Shown here in pieces: positions 37,857 through 46,437 of a stretch of DNA of 64,000 nt. A program made the translations under genes and the position numbers. The stretch comes from Scatosoma sp045613545 (GTDB lineage: Bacteria > Bacillota > Clostridia > Christensenellales > Borkfalkiaceae), in NCBI GenBank assembly GCA_045613545.1, contig JAZLBD010000007.1, positions 1 to 64,000 of the forward strand. Reading direction: 5' to 3'. The notes beneath the pieces were generated by a model that had not been told where the DNA came from, did no database searches, and saw only the letters and a program-made list of their open reading frames with translations. Every line of letters begins with the position of its first letter. The stretch's first letter is position 1.

Positions 37857-39302
37857 ATGGATAAACTTTGCGAAAATCACGAGCAGAACGTCAAACTCAT
37901 CAAAGACATGCTCCCCTCGAAAGATATTTTAACGTTTTCCTTTTCCGATCGGTCGGGACAACAATACACCCTCGTTTACGCCGACGGACTCGTACAAAAA
38001 CAATGGCTTGGCGAGCTCGTCGTAGATCCGCTTTCTAAAAATGATAAACCGTTGCGTCAAAAGGATTTTTCCAACTTTCTTCTTTTCCCCGAACTAAAGG
38101 AGGAAACCGACCCGCGCGCCCTCTGTACGGCAATTTTAGACGGCAACCCCATCCTTTTATCTTCGCTTAACGTAGCCTTTATCGTCGGCGTGAAAGCGCC
38201 TCCCGCTCGAACGATTACCGAGCCCCCCACTTCCGTCACCGTCAAAGGCCCTAGAGAGGGGTTCGTGGAAGACGTCAAACTCAACGTCGCCTTGCTTCGC
38301 AAACGGATTAAGTCGCGAAATCTTATGGTGGAAACGGTACAAAAAGGACGGCAGAGCAAAACGCATATCGCCGTTTGCTATTTAGAGGGAATCGCAAAAG
38401 AGGAAACGGTGCAAAACATACGAAAAAAAATCGACGGAATTTCCATCGACCTCTTCCCCGACTCTTCCTACGTTGCCGATCTCCTGTCCCCTCGCAAGCA
38501 CTCGATCTTCGCGCAAGTAGGCACGACGGAAAAACCGGACGTATTCGCCGCGAAAATCGCCGAGGGGCGGGTGGGTATTTTGGTGGACGGCTCGCCGATC
38601 GGTCTTACCCTACCCTTTCTTTTGGTGGAAAACTTCCAAGCGCCCGACGATTATTTCACCTCTCCCTTTTTCGCCTCGATCACGCGAACGCTCCGCTTTT
38701 TATCCGTCATCGTCGCGATTCTGCTCCCTGCGCTATACGTGTCGTCGCAACTATTCAAACTGCAACTGCTCCCCCTCAACCTAACCCTAACAATCGCAAG
38801 CAGTATTCAAGGAATCCCTCTCTCGCCAAGCCTCGAAATGTTTTTGGTGCTATTCGTTTTGGAAGTTATCAAAGAGGCGAGTATCCGTATGCCGAAATAC
38901 GTCGGTATGGCGCTCTCCGTCGTCGGCGCGCTCGTTTTAGGGGAAACCGCCGTCTCGGCTGGGTTCGTTTCCACCCCTGCGATCATCATCGTCGCTTTTT
39001 CGGGGCTATGCCTCTACACTGTGCCGGATTTCGTGGAAACGGGTACGATTTTACGCTGGCTTTTCTTGATCGTATCGGGGAGTTTCGGCCCGTTCGGCAT
39101 CGTCACTCTCCTTGCCTTTTTTCTTTATTACCTCGCCTCGTGCGACAGTTTCGGCGCGCCGATTTTATACCCGTTCTCGCCCTTGCAAAAAGCGGATATG
39201 AAAGATTCGCTTATGAAGTATAACTTGGAAAGTTTGCAAAACCGTCCCGCCCTCTTGCGCGGAAAAAATAAAAAACGAATGAATATGGGAGGTCAACCTT
39301 GA
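37857..39302 (+). CDS. gerAA: Germinant receptor subunit A (GerAA family)
   Basis: One of three subunits of a spore germinant receptor in the inner spore membrane. The 481-residue protein has the soluble N-terminal domain (about 1-270, with 'YLEGIAKEETVQNIRKKI' and 'VGILVDGSPIGLTLPFLLVENFQAPDDY', typical of GerAA), then five or so TM segments (about 280-440) with 'EASIRMPKYVGMALSVVGALVLGETAVSAG', split here only for display, and 'PDFVETGTILRW'. The start at 37857 is preferred since an earlier TTG lies in the terminator; the ribosome site is weak. gerAB overlaps its 3' end by 4 bases. Confidence 0.9.
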   Translation: MDKLCENHEQNVKLIKDMLPSKDILTFSFSDRSGQQYTLVYADGLVQKQWLGELVVDPLSKNDKPLRQKDFSNFLLFPELKEETDPRALCTAILDGNPILLSSLNVAFIVGVKAPPARTITEPPTSVTVKGPREGFVEDVKLNVALLRKRIKSRNLMVETVQKGRQSKTHIAVCYLEGIAKEETVQNIRKKIDGISIDLFPDSSYVADLLSPRKHSIFAQVGTTEKPDVFAAKIAEGRVGILVDGSPIGLTLPFLLVENFQAPDDYFTSPFFASITRTLRFLSVIVAILLPALYVSSQLFKLQLLPLNLTLTIASSIQGIPLSPSLEMFLVLFVLEVIKEASIRMPKYVGMALSVVGALVLGETAVSAGFVSTPAIIIVAFSGLCLYTVPDFVETGTILRWLFLIVSGSFGPFGIVTLLAFFLYYLASCDSFGAPILYPFSPLQKADMKDSLMKYNLESLQNRPALLRGKNKKRMNMGGQP

Positions 39303-40381
39303 AAGGATTATCCACGAGACAACTGTGCTTTTTCTTCGCCTTTTTACTGCCCATTTCCAAACTTTTGGAAACCCCCTCTCTTCTCGCCTATTACACGGCG
39401 GGAGATTTGCTGTTGCCCGCTATCATACAATTGCTTTTACAAGGGGGTATGGTCGCGTTCATTCTATTTTTAACCCAAAAAATAGGCGTCCCTTTCTTCA
39501 CTTTTACGGAGAAAAACCTCGGACGATTTTGGGGGAAATTTCTCCTCGTTTCCCTTGCCGTATTTTATCTGTTTTTTACGATTTTACCCGTTTTGGAGCT
39601 CGAACGGTTCGTGTACGGCGCATTTTTCGACACCGCGCCGTCGATCGCCGTATTCTTCCCCTTTTTCCTGCTTTCCGCCTATATTTCTTCCAATCCGTTG
39701 CATTGCTTTTCAAGGATTTTAGATCTCTGTATGCCACTGTTTTTGGTCTCTTTCTTCCCTCTGCTTGCAATGTCCGTCGGGCAAGCGAAATTCACCTCCC
39801 TTTTACCTCTATTCTCCGCCCCGCCAAGATCGGTTTCTTTGGGGGTTTTGCGCTCGTCGTTGCACTTTTCCGACACCGCCTTTTTACTGCCTCTTTTAGG
39901 GAATTACACACCGCGTAAAGGCGAGATAAAAAAACTACTCGCCTCGTACACGGTAGGGGCGTTTTTCCTTCTTATCTTCCTTGCGACGTTCTACGGCGTG
40001 TTCGGCGCGCTCTCTCCACAACGCCCCTTTGCCTTTGACAACATCGCGCAATACTTCGGGGGGCTTGCCGTTATTGGACGGATTGATTTACTACTCGTAT
40101 ACGTTATGACGATTTTGCTTTTGTTTTACTATTCTTTACCCCTACTTTTATGCGTGCAATGTTTCTCGAAAGCGACGAACGCGCCAACCCTTCCCGTCGC
40201 CCTTATCACGAGCGGTGGGCTTATGCTCTTTACCCTCTACGGAGGAAGATTGTACCCTTCGTACTATTCGCTCGTGACGACGAAACTTATTTGGACGTAT
40301 CCCTTGTTCGCCTACGCCGTTCCCTTTATTACCCTTTTGTGGGAAAAGCGGAAAACGGGACGGGAAAGGAGGCTTGCATGA
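39299..40381 (+). CDS. gerAB: Germinant receptor subunit B, spore germination permease (GerAB family)
   Basis: Ten-TM permease-like subunit (APC fold) thought to bind the germinant. The 360-residue protein begins 'LSTRQLCFFFAFLLPISKLL' and has the expected length and hydrophobic pattern, with 'GRIDLLLVYVMTILLLFYYS' in the later TM region. It starts with TTG overlapping the gerAA stop by 4 bases, and its stop overlaps the gerAC ATG. The germinant cannot be inferred. Confidence 0.88.
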   Translation: MKGLSTRQLCFFFAFLLPISKLLETPSLLAYYTAGDLLLPAIIQLLLQGGMVAFILFLTQKIGVPFFTFTEKNLGRFWGKFLLVSLAVFYLFFTILPVLELERFVYGAFFDTAPSIAVFFPFFLLSAYISSNPLHCFSRILDLCMPLFLVSFFPLLAMSVGQAKFTSLLPLFSAPPRSVSLGVLRSSLHFSDTAFLLPLLGNYTPRKGEIKKLLASYTVGAFFLLIFLATFYGVFGALSPQRPFAFDNIAQYFGGLAVIGRIDLLLVYVMTILLLFYYSLPLLLCVQCFSKATNAPTLPVALITSGGLMLFTLYGGRLYPSYYSLVTTKLIWTYPLFAYAVPFITLLWEKRKTGRERRLA

Positions 40382-41601
40382 AAGGAGCTTTTCGAGAAAA
40401 ATGGGCGGTGCGCGTCGCACTCCTTTTCGTCGCGTTTTTGCTTTTTTTCTTCTTTTCCAACGACTTTGGACTCATTGATATTCAAAAGACCGCCATCGTC
40501 ATTTCCGTCGGCGTGGACAGAGAAGAGGAAGAATTCGTTCTGTCCTTACAGATCGCCGTTCCGCAAGCGTCCAAGCAGGGAGAACAGGTTTCTCCTACCC
40601 AAATCGTGACGAAAGGAAAAACGATCGCCGACGCCTTTTCCACCGTCAACGCAAAAACGGGGTGGTATCCGAAACTCATCTTTTGCAATCTCATCGTATT
40701 CGGAAAGGAAGCGACGAACAAAAACCTTTTCGAGGCTCTGGGCTTTTTCTTGCGCGACGATTACGCCACCGACGCTTGCAACGTCGCCGTTTACGACGGG
40801 AAAGCGAGCGAAATACTAAGCAGTAAAACCCCAATCGAAAAGATTTCGGGGTTGGCGATCTCAAAAGTCCTTTCCTCGCACGCCGAGCGGGTGGGGAGCG
40901 TGCTTCCCTCCACCCTCCGCACCTTTGCAATCGACTACTATTCCGACGGTAGAAGCGGAATGCTTCCCTTCCTTGAAAAACAAAGCCCGTCAAAAACGGA
41001 AGAGCAACCGAGCGGAGAGGGAGAAAGCAAAACGCAACCTCAAGACGCGAGCGAAGGACAAAGCGAAGGACAAAGCGAAGGACAGACGCAACAAGAAGAG
41101 TCCTTATTCACCGCCGGGAAAACCGCTCTCTTTTACGACGGGATTATGCGCGGCCTTTTGACGAAAGAAGAAACGTTTGCCGTCGCGCTCGTCACCAAAA
41201 AATTACGCCTTGCCGACTTGTCGGTGGAAAGCGAGGGAAGCGTCTATTCCTTGCTCGTTCGGAAAAACGACGGAAACGTGCATTTTTCCATCGACAAAAA
41301 CAACGTCGTCCGTTTAGATATCGACATCACGCTCGTCTTATCGGTACAGGACGTCTCCACCCCCTCCACTGTCGTCGAACTCGACGGCAAAAAAATCTCC
41401 GCCACGTTAAAAAAGGATATCGCCGATAAAGTAAAAAAAGACATTCTTTCCGCTTTTGAAAAAGGACGGGCGGGGAACGTAGATATCTTCCAAGCCAAAC
41501 AAGCCTTAAAACGAAAAGAACCCCGCTTCGTTTCCGCCTATCTTGACGACCTCCTCGATCGCGTCGTTTTAGATGTGAACGTAAAAATCAAAGAAACGTA
41601 A
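40378..41601 (+). CDS. gerAC: Germinant receptor subunit C (GerAC family) without lipobox
   Basis: Outer-face subunit of the germinant receptor. The 407-residue protein has the GerAC features 'IDIQKTAIVISVGVDREEEE', 'TIADAFSTVNAKTGWYPKL', 'FFLRDDYATDACNVAV' and a C-terminal domain ending 'LDDLLDRVVLDVNVKIKET'. Most GerAC proteins are lipoproteins with a Cys at the signal cleavage site. Here the N-terminus 'ALLFVAFLLFFFFSNDFGL' has no Cys, so it would stay membrane-anchored by its helix. A Glu/Gln/Ser low-complexity insert (about 203-243) contains repeated 'SEGQ' units. ATG overlaps gerAB by 4 bases. Confidence 0.87.
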   Translation: MKGAFREKWAVRVALLFVAFLLFFFFSNDFGLIDIQKTAIVISVGVDREEEEFVLSLQIAVPQASKQGEQVSPTQIVTKGKTIADAFSTVNAKTGWYPKLIFCNLIVFGKEATNKNLFEALGFFLRDDYATDACNVAVYDGKASEILSSKTPIEKISGLAISKVLSSHAERVGSVLPSTLRTFAIDYYSDGRSGMLPFLEKQSPSKTEEQPSGEGESKTQPQDASEGQSEGQSEGQTQQEESLFTAGKTALFYDGIMRGLLTKEETFAVALVTKKLRLADLSVESEGSVYSLLVRKNDGNVHFSIDKNNVVRLDIDITLVLSVQDVSTPSTVVELDGKKISATLKKDIADKVKKDILSAFEKGRAGNVDIFQAKQALKRKEPRFVSAYLDDLLDRVVLDVNVKIKET

Positions 41602-41639
41602 AAAATCTAAAAAAATAAAAAAAATTTTTCAAAAACCTA

Positions 41640-41667
41640 TTGACAAACGGAAAAACTATGCTATAAT
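41640..41667 (+). promoter_or_regulatory. Sigma-A promoter of the orphan transcript
   Basis: TTGACA (41640-41645), 16-base spacer, TATAAT (41662-41667). Almost the same promoter sequence drives the 59-residue gene at 37490 (shared TTGACAAACG and GAAAAAC). Confidence 0.8.
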
Positions 41668-41673
41668 AAAGGT

Positions 41674-42057
41674 ACAAAAAGAAAGAACGAAACAAAAAAT
41701 GTTTGTTTTTATCAATAAAAGGAAGGTTAGACCGATGAACTAAGTAATATAAGCGAGGCGCAAGAACAGAAAACAAGAACCAAACAAGAACAAGACCTCG
41801 CATTCAAAAAAATAGGCGGAGATCCGCCAAAAAGAAATGTTAGGAGGTGGTTACGAAATGATTCGTAAAACGATCAAACCCCTTGCACTTCACAAAAAAT
41901 TCAAATAAGGAGATACTCCATTGTACCATCTTTCTTGGGGACTATAAAAGGGTGCGCTTCGATCAAACGTAAGCGCGGCAAAAATACAGCCGTCATAGAA
42001 ATTGGATAGGTCAAGGAGTCGAAATAACACTCCAATCAGTCCCCCCTACAACTAAAT
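41674..42057 (+). ncRNA. Orphan structured transcript, candidate non-coding RNA
   Basis: About 385 bases between a good promoter and a strong terminator hold no normal gene. Pairings seen: GCGAGG/CCTCGC (41753-41758 with 41796-41801) closing an A/C-rich loop with three CAAGAAC copies; hairpin GGCGGA/TCCGCC (41815-41828); hairpin GGAG/CTCC (41909-41919); and a multibranch domain closed by GGGGACT (41937-41943) with AGTCCCC (42038-42044), enclosing GCGCTT/AAGCGC, CGGC/GCCG and GGAGT/ACTCC. Several Shine-Dalgarno-like sequences occur, one before a 16-codon frame. I do not recognise RNase P, tmRNA, 6S or SRP RNA motifs. A dual-function RNA or micropeptide operon is also possible. Confidence 0.5.
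41858..41908 (+). CDS. 16-residue basic peptide, possible leader peptide
   Basis: TTAGGAGGTGG, an excellent ribosome site, lies 7 bases before ATG. The frame encodes MIRKTIKPLALHKKFK with seven Lys/Arg. It is inside the orphan transcript, and a second AAGGAG follows its stop, before a TTG or ATT start of further short frames. Expression is plausible, function unknown. Confidence 0.4.
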   Translation: MIRKTIKPLALHKKFK

Positions 42058-42105
42058 AATAAATATCGCACCTTGGCCACCCAAGGTGCGATATTTATTT
42101 TCGTT
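42058..42105. terminator. Long bidirectional terminator after the orphan transcript
   Basis: A perfect 19-bp stem (42058-42076 with 42081-42099; core ATCGCACCTTGG/CCAAGGTGCGAT) with a CCAC loop and T-rich tail (TTTTCGTTTTTT). It ends the plus-strand transcript and may also stop minus-strand transcription from the MreB-like gene. Confidence 0.85.
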
Positions 42106-42290
42106 TTTTATTGTTGGTTTTTATTTTCGATCCTTGTCGTCGATATTTATTTTTGATGTTTGCTACCCGTTCTCCACAGAGATTTTGTCAAACGCGAGAG
42201 GTTTTTGTCGAATCCACTCAAACGAGGATCGCAAAAACACTTCTCGCTCTTTTTTCTTCCACATTTTTCCAAGTTATCCCCGTGGAAAAC

Positions 42291-43289
42291 TCAATCTTGC
42301 GCAATTCTTTCCAAAAGGATTTTATCTCGTATTACCGCCCCTCCACCGCTGACTACGGCAAATTGAGGCTCTTCACAAACGTGCGTGCGCATTTCGAGTT
42401 TTTGCGAGATATATTCGGGCAAAAAGGCAAGTTTCGTCACGCCCCCCGAAAGATAAATCCCGTTCTTATTGACGGTTGCCGCCACTTCCGCCGGCAACTT
42501 ACGAAGAACGATCGAAGCGTATTCAATGATCTTATCCACGTATACGCGAATACAGTCGTACACGTCCGCGCTTTGTACCGCAAGCGAAGCGGGGCGCGCG
42601 TACGCCACCGAACTCCCCTCCGCCACGCACGAGCCTCTCGAAGAGAGCGAGAGAGATCCCACTTCGTTTTTGATGCGTTCCGCCGTGAGCGAGCCGATCC
42701 GAAGCCCTTTTTCTTTTTCCAAACGAACGGCGATATTTTCATCCATATTATTCCCGCCGATATTCATCGAAAGACCTGCAACGATGCCGTAAAGGGATAC
42801 GACGGCGATATTCGTCACCCCTCCGCCGATGTCGATTGTAAACACGGGGTCTGCCTCGGAGAGAACCCCGTCCGAGCCGAGCGCGGAAAGGTAGGGCACT
42901 TCCACGAACTTCACTCGTTTCAGTCCGCAGTCCTCCGCCACCGTTCGATAAACGCTTTTCGCCTCTTCCCCCATTCCGCAAGGAATAGAAAACAAGATTT
43001 CCGAACGCTTCCAAAGCGACGCGCCCCCAACTCTTGCCAAGAACTGTTTGAGCATTACGGCGGCGATCCATTCGTTTATAATTTCGCCCTCGTAAACGGG
43101 ATAGATAATCTCGGTGAATTCCGCCGTTTTCCCGACGAGTTTCTTCGCCTCTTTCCCCACGGCGCACACCTCTCTACTGTTTCCTCTCACTGCCACGCAA
43201 GACGGCTCGGCAAGGACGATCCCGTTCCCAGCATCCGCGCGGTAAATTTTCGTCATAGACGAACCCATATCAATCGCAAGTTTAATCAT
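42291..43289 (-). CDS. MreB-like actin-family protein
   Basis: A 332-residue ATPase of the actin/Hsp70 fold. Phosphate 1 motif 'LAIDMGSSMTKIYRADAGN', phosphate 2 'FTIDIGGGVTNIAVVSLYG', the MreB-like 'GGNNMDENIAVRLEKEKGLRIGSLTAERIKNEVGSL' region, and an adenosine motif 'GIYLSGGVTKLAFLP' are visible. It is divergent from canonical MreB, so Mbl/MreBH-like or an MreB paralogue is possible; MreC and MreD are not next to it. It starts inside the 3' end of maf (8-base overlap), a common maf-mreB grouping in Firmicutes. Confidence 0.8.
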   Translation of the reverse strand: MIKLAIDMGSSMTKIYRADAGNGIVLAEPSCVAVRGNSREVCAVGKEAKKLVGKTAEFTEIIYPVYEGEIINEWIAAVMLKQFLARVGGASLWKRSEILFSIPCGMGEEAKSVYRTVAEDCGLKRVKFVEVPYLSALGSDGVLSEADPVFTIDIGGGVTNIAVVSLYGIVAGLSMNIGGNNMDENIAVRLEKEKGLRIGSLTAERIKNEVGSLSLSSRGSCVAEGSSVAYARPASLAVQSADVYDCIRVYVDKIIEYASIVLRKLPAEVAATVNKNGIYLSGGVTKLAFLPEYISQKLEMRTHVCEEPQFAVVSGGGAVIRDKILLERIAQD

Positions 43290-43863
43290 ATTTTTTTCCT
43301 TCTTCGATTTCTTCTATCATACTTCTACAAAGTCCCAAAGGCAATCCCACAACGTTAGAGTAGCTCCCTTCAATGCGTTCGACGAGACCGCCGTCTTGAA
43401 TACCGTACGCGCCCGCCTTATCCATCGGCGAACCGCTTTTTACGTACTCTTCCACGAACGATTCCGTAAGGGAACGGAAAAAGACCGACGTCTTTTCGGC
43501 GCGAGCGTACCGTTTTTTTTCTCCCTCTTGCATAAAACAAAAGCAAACGCCGGTAAGGACGGTATGTTCTTTACCCGAAAGGGCGAAAAGCATCCGCTTT
43601 GCCTCCTCTTCCGATCGCGGTTTTCCAAGCACTTTTCCGTCCAACACCACTACCGTGTCCGCGCCGAGCACGAATGCGGTGGGATCTTGCAAACGATCGA
43701 ACACCTCTTCCGCCTTTGCCGTGGCAAGCGATTTTACAAACGATTCTACGTCCCCCTCTTCCGCCTTTTCCTCTTTCGTGGCGGGAAGGATTTCAAAACG
43801 ATCCCAAATCTCCCCCAGCAGTTCTTTTCTGCGAGGCGACGCGCTCGCTAATATTCGTCTCAT
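43282..43863 (-). CDS. maf: Maf family nucleoside triphosphate pyrophosphatase
   Basis: House-cleaning enzyme that hydrolyses non-canonical NTPs. The 193-residue protein has the Maf signature 'ILASASPRRKELL' at the start, 'VLGADTVVVLDGKVLGKP', 'HTVLTGVCF' and 'DKAGAYGIQDGGLVERIEGSYSNVVGLPL'. Length is normal. It overlaps the MreB-like gene by 8 bases. The ppx terminator lies just upstream, so transcription may depend on read-through or a weak promoter not obvious by eye. Confidence 0.95.
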   Translation of the reverse strand: MRRILASASPRRKELLGEIWDRFEILPATKEEKAEEGDVESFVKSLATAKAEEVFDRLQDPTAFVLGADTVVVLDGKVLGKPRSEEEAKRMLFALSGKEHTVLTGVCFCFMQEGEKKRYARAEKTSVFFRSLTESFVEEYVKSGSPMDKAGAYGIQDGGLVERIEGSYSNVVGLPLGLCRSMIEEIEEGKKYD

Positions 43864-43874
43864 ACAAACCTCTT

Positions 43875-43915
43875 AAAAAAGCCGTTCTTCGACGCGATCG
43901 CGGAAGGACGGCTTT
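43875..43915 (-). terminator. Terminator of the ppx/gppA gene
   Basis: AAAGCCGTCCTTC/GAAGAACGGCTTT stem (one mismatch) enclosing 12 bases, with a T6 run on the minus strand. Confidence 0.75.
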
Positions 43916-43922
43916 CCTTTGA

Positions 43923-45434
43923 TTACAAAATTTCCAAATTTTTCTTGAACGCTTTTCTGAATTCTCCGCTTGCGCCCTCTGCGTTTCGAATTTCCAAAGT
44001 GGCGTCCCCCGTAAGCTCCGTCTTCATAATCACCGAGTCGCCAAGCACGTCGCAGTTTACCCCTGCTACGACGCCTACCCCACTTCGATCCAAGCTTTCG
44101 GCAAGGCGCAACAACACGCCGAGTTTTTTCACCGCGTCAAAATCTTCTTCCGTCACGATGGATTTATATTTTTGCCATTCCATAAGAGACAAATCTTCCC
44201 CGTTATGGCAATCCGCGACGAACGCCGCGAGCACTATCTCGCGATGGGTCGCGCCGTACAACACCGAATTCAAAATGATATAACGGCTATGCTTTGCGTG
44301 GCCGTAATATTTCATACGCATCCCGACGTCGTGCAAACTTGCGGCAATCTTCAAAACCTTCAAATATTGACGAGGGAATTTATGCAAAACGCGAAGTTGT
44401 TTGAACAGTTGAATGGCAAGACGAACGACGTGTTCCACGTGCGCTTGGTTGCAATCGCTATACTTCACGACGGTGGCAAGCGAATAGCCCAGTACGTCGG
44501 AAATAGGTTTTTCCAACGTAAGCGGGAGCGCTTGATTGAACATAAGTCCCTCGCGAAGCCCTGCCCCTCCTAAGGCAAACCGTTCGAATCCCATATAGGA
44601 TATAAACGCTTTCATGATACCCATGGCGGCGGGCATAATGTCCGCTCTCGTGGGCGAAAGCCCTTTGATTTTTTTCCGTTTGTCCTCGTCAAGCGATTTC
44701 AAGGTAGTGTAAATTTGCTCGAAATCGGACGTCTCAAAATCGTAATTATGCACCGTGTCGAGGGGGTATTTTTTGACGAGTTTGCTAATTCTAAACAGAC
44801 TCCTAAACGAACCTCCCACGCCGATCATACGCGTTTCGGGATCGACTTCTTTTAGCCAAGGCAGTTGCTTGAGTTGTTCAGTAAAGAACTCTTCGACGTT
44901 CGCCGTCGTCTCTTCGGCGCTACGTCCGTCGGCGAACAAATCGGTCAAAGTGACCGCGCCGAACGGCAGGCACGCCGACCCCAACATATTCCGACGATTG
45001 TAGTAGATAATCTTCGTGCTACCGCCTCCGATTTCCAAGATGATCCCCTTGGGAATATCCATAGAGTTGATGACGCCACGATAGACGAGCAAGGTTTCTT
45101 CCTCTTCCGTAAGAACGCGGATTTTTATATTGCAAGTCGCTTGAATTTCGTCGAGGAAAGAGCGTTGATTTTTCGCTCTTCTCACCGCCGCCGTCGCCAC
45201 CGCAATAATTCGTTCCACGCCACTCGTATCGCAAAGGCGTTTGAACATTTTCAACGTCTTGATCGTTTCGGCAACCCGTTGCGGTTTCAAGAACCCGTCA
45301 CGGTCCATATCTTGCCCCAAACGGACGTTTTCTTTAAGCTCGTCCGTCACCATAAAATGCCCGTCGCCAAACAGTTCCACGATGACGAGTCTTGCCGAAT
45401 TCGATCCCAAATCAATAATACCAATTTTTTCCAC
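43923..45434 (-). CDS. ppx: Exopolyphosphatase / GppA-family phosphatase with HD domain
   Basis: Ppx/GppA enzymes cleave polyphosphate or pppGpp. The 503-residue protein has the N-terminal ASKHA fold: 'IGIIDLGSNSARLVIVELF' and 'GIILEIGGGSTKIIYYN' are the two phosphate loops, 'IAVATAAVRRAKNQRSFLDE' is family-typical, and a C-terminal HD-type helical domain (about 310-470) has 'ASLHDVGMRMKYYGHAKHS' and 'DCHNGEDLSL'. Translation appears to start at a GTG behind AAAGAGG. Ppx versus GppA activity cannot be separated by sequence alone. Confidence 0.92.
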   Translation of the reverse strand: MEKIGIIDLGSNSARLVIVELFGDGHFMVTDELKENVRLGQDMDRDGFLKPQRVAETIKTLKMFKRLCDTSGVERIIAVATAAVRRAKNQRSFLDEIQATCNIKIRVLTEEEETLLVYRGVINSMDIPKGIILEIGGGSTKIIYYNRRNMLGSACLPFGAVTLTDLFADGRSAEETTANVEEFFTEQLKQLPWLKEVDPETRMIGVGGSFRSLFRISKLVKKYPLDTVHNYDFETSDFEQIYTTLKSLDEDKRKKIKGLSPTRADIMPAAMGIMKAFISYMGFERFALGGAGLREGLMFNQALPLTLEKPISDVLGYSLATVVKYSDCNQAHVEHVVRLAIQLFKQLRVLHKFPRQYLKVLKIAASLHDVGMRMKYYGHAKHSRYIILNSVLYGATHREIVLAAFVADCHNGEDLSLMEWQKYKSIVTEEDFDAVKKLGVLLRLAESLDRSGVGVVAGVNCDVLGDSVIMKTELTGDATLEIRNAEGASGEFRKAFKKNLEIL

Positions 45435-45566
45435 TCTATACCTCTTTTTCTACGCCGTTTCGACTTTTTCCGTGCTCTTTTACTTTCTCTTTTTTCGCGT
45501 AGTTTTTTGCGTTTTTCTTAGAAAAAAACGACAGACTGCCCCATCGTTTTTCTTTCTTTTTCTATT

Positions 45567-45595
45567 ATTTTACCATACAATTTTCGTTTTGTCTA
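45567..45595 (-). promoter_or_regulatory. Promoter of the ppx/gppA gene
   Basis: TAGACA (45590-45595), 17-base spacer, TAAAAT with preceding TGG (extended -10; 45567-45572) on the minus strand. The leader is about 125 bases and holds only A/T-rich sequence. Confidence 0.65.
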
Positions 45596-45713
45596 TACCC
45601 TTTTGAAAAATTTTTTCCGTTTTTTTGATTTTTTTTCAAGTTTTGAACGATTTTACACGACTTTATGCGTTTTTTATGAATTCTCCGCTTTTTAACGAAA
45701 AAACGCGGAGGGT

Positions 45714-46385
45714 TTACCCAACCGCGCTTTCGCTTTTCTTATCTTCCAATAAGCGTTTTTCAAGTTCTACTAAATCGTCATAGATATACTTTGGGTTCGC
45801 GTTCTCCAGCTCCCCCTCTTCCGCGTAACCGCAACGAACGACGGCGCAATCGACGCCGTTTTCTCGCGCCCCTAAAACATCGTCCTGCCGATCGCCGATC
45901 ATCAAGCACTCGCAAGGCTTTGCGCCGAGCAATCTCATACACTCTTGCACCACTTGGCTCTTTGTGGAAATCCCTTTAAGCTCCGCCACGGCAAGCACCG
46001 TGAAATAGGGGGTAAAACCGTATTCCTCCGCAATCCGGTCGGCGAACACTTTCGGTTTCGCGGTGGCGAGCGCCATTCGATAACCGACGCTATGCATCGC
46101 TTCCAAAAAAGCCTTGGCGTGGGGCATCGGTTCGTTCTCGAAAAGCCCTTTTTCGCGGTAGCGTTCCCGATAAAAACGCACCCCTTCTTCCGCCTCCTTA
46201 GCAGTAAAACCGAATAGGTTGGTAAAAGAATCAAAAAGGGGCGGTCCTATCACCTTTTTAAGGCTTTCTTCGGTGGGAATCGGCTTGCCCATTTTCGCGA
46301 GGGCGTAGCGAATGCAGTTGTAGATGCCGAAATGGGAAAGGGTCAGCGTTCCGTCCAAGTCGACGAGTAAATATTTATATGCCAT
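45714..46385 (-). CDS. HAD-superfamily phosphatase, phosphoglycolate phosphatase-like
   Basis: A 223-residue haloacid-dehalogenase hydrolase. Motif I is 'YLLVDLDGTLTLSHFGI' (nucleophile Asp and acid-base Asp), motif II 'ALATAKPK', and motifs III/IV 'KSQVVQECMRL' and 'CLMIGDRQDDVLGARENG'. The cap with 'IGPPLFDSFTNLFGF' fits the PGP/Gph or YjjG-like subgroup. The second ATG (46385), 9 bases after GGAGA, is preferred to one only a base after it. Substrate unknown. Confidence 0.88.
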   Translation of the reverse strand: MAYKYLLVDLDGTLTLSHFGIYNCIRYALAKMGKPIPTEESLKKVIGPPLFDSFTNLFGFTAKEAEEGVRFYRERYREKGLFENEPMPHAKAFLEAMHSVGYRMALATAKPKVFADRIAEEYGFTPYFTVLAVAELKGISTKSQVVQECMRLLGAKPCECLMIGDRQDDVLGARENGVDCAVVRCGYAEEGELENANPKYIYDDLVELEKRLLEDKKSESAVG

Positions 46386-46408
46386 ACGTTTCATTCTCCG
46401 CTAGGATA

Positions 46409-46437
46409 AGTATAGCATATTTCCCCTCTTTTTTCAA
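46409..46437 (-). promoter_or_regulatory. Promoter of the HAD phosphatase gene
   Basis: TTGAAA (46432-46437), 17-base spacer, TATACT (46409-46414) on the minus strand. The -35 overlaps the last codons of the upstream TauE-like gene. Confidence 0.75.

Noticed and set aside
41906..42012. Frame in the orphan transcript with faint likeness to SpoVM ('VPSFLGTIKG') or ribosomal protein L36 ('IKRKRGK')
   Set aside because: It would need an ATT start, the similarity is only a few residues, and neither gene is expected at this place. Not enough to call.
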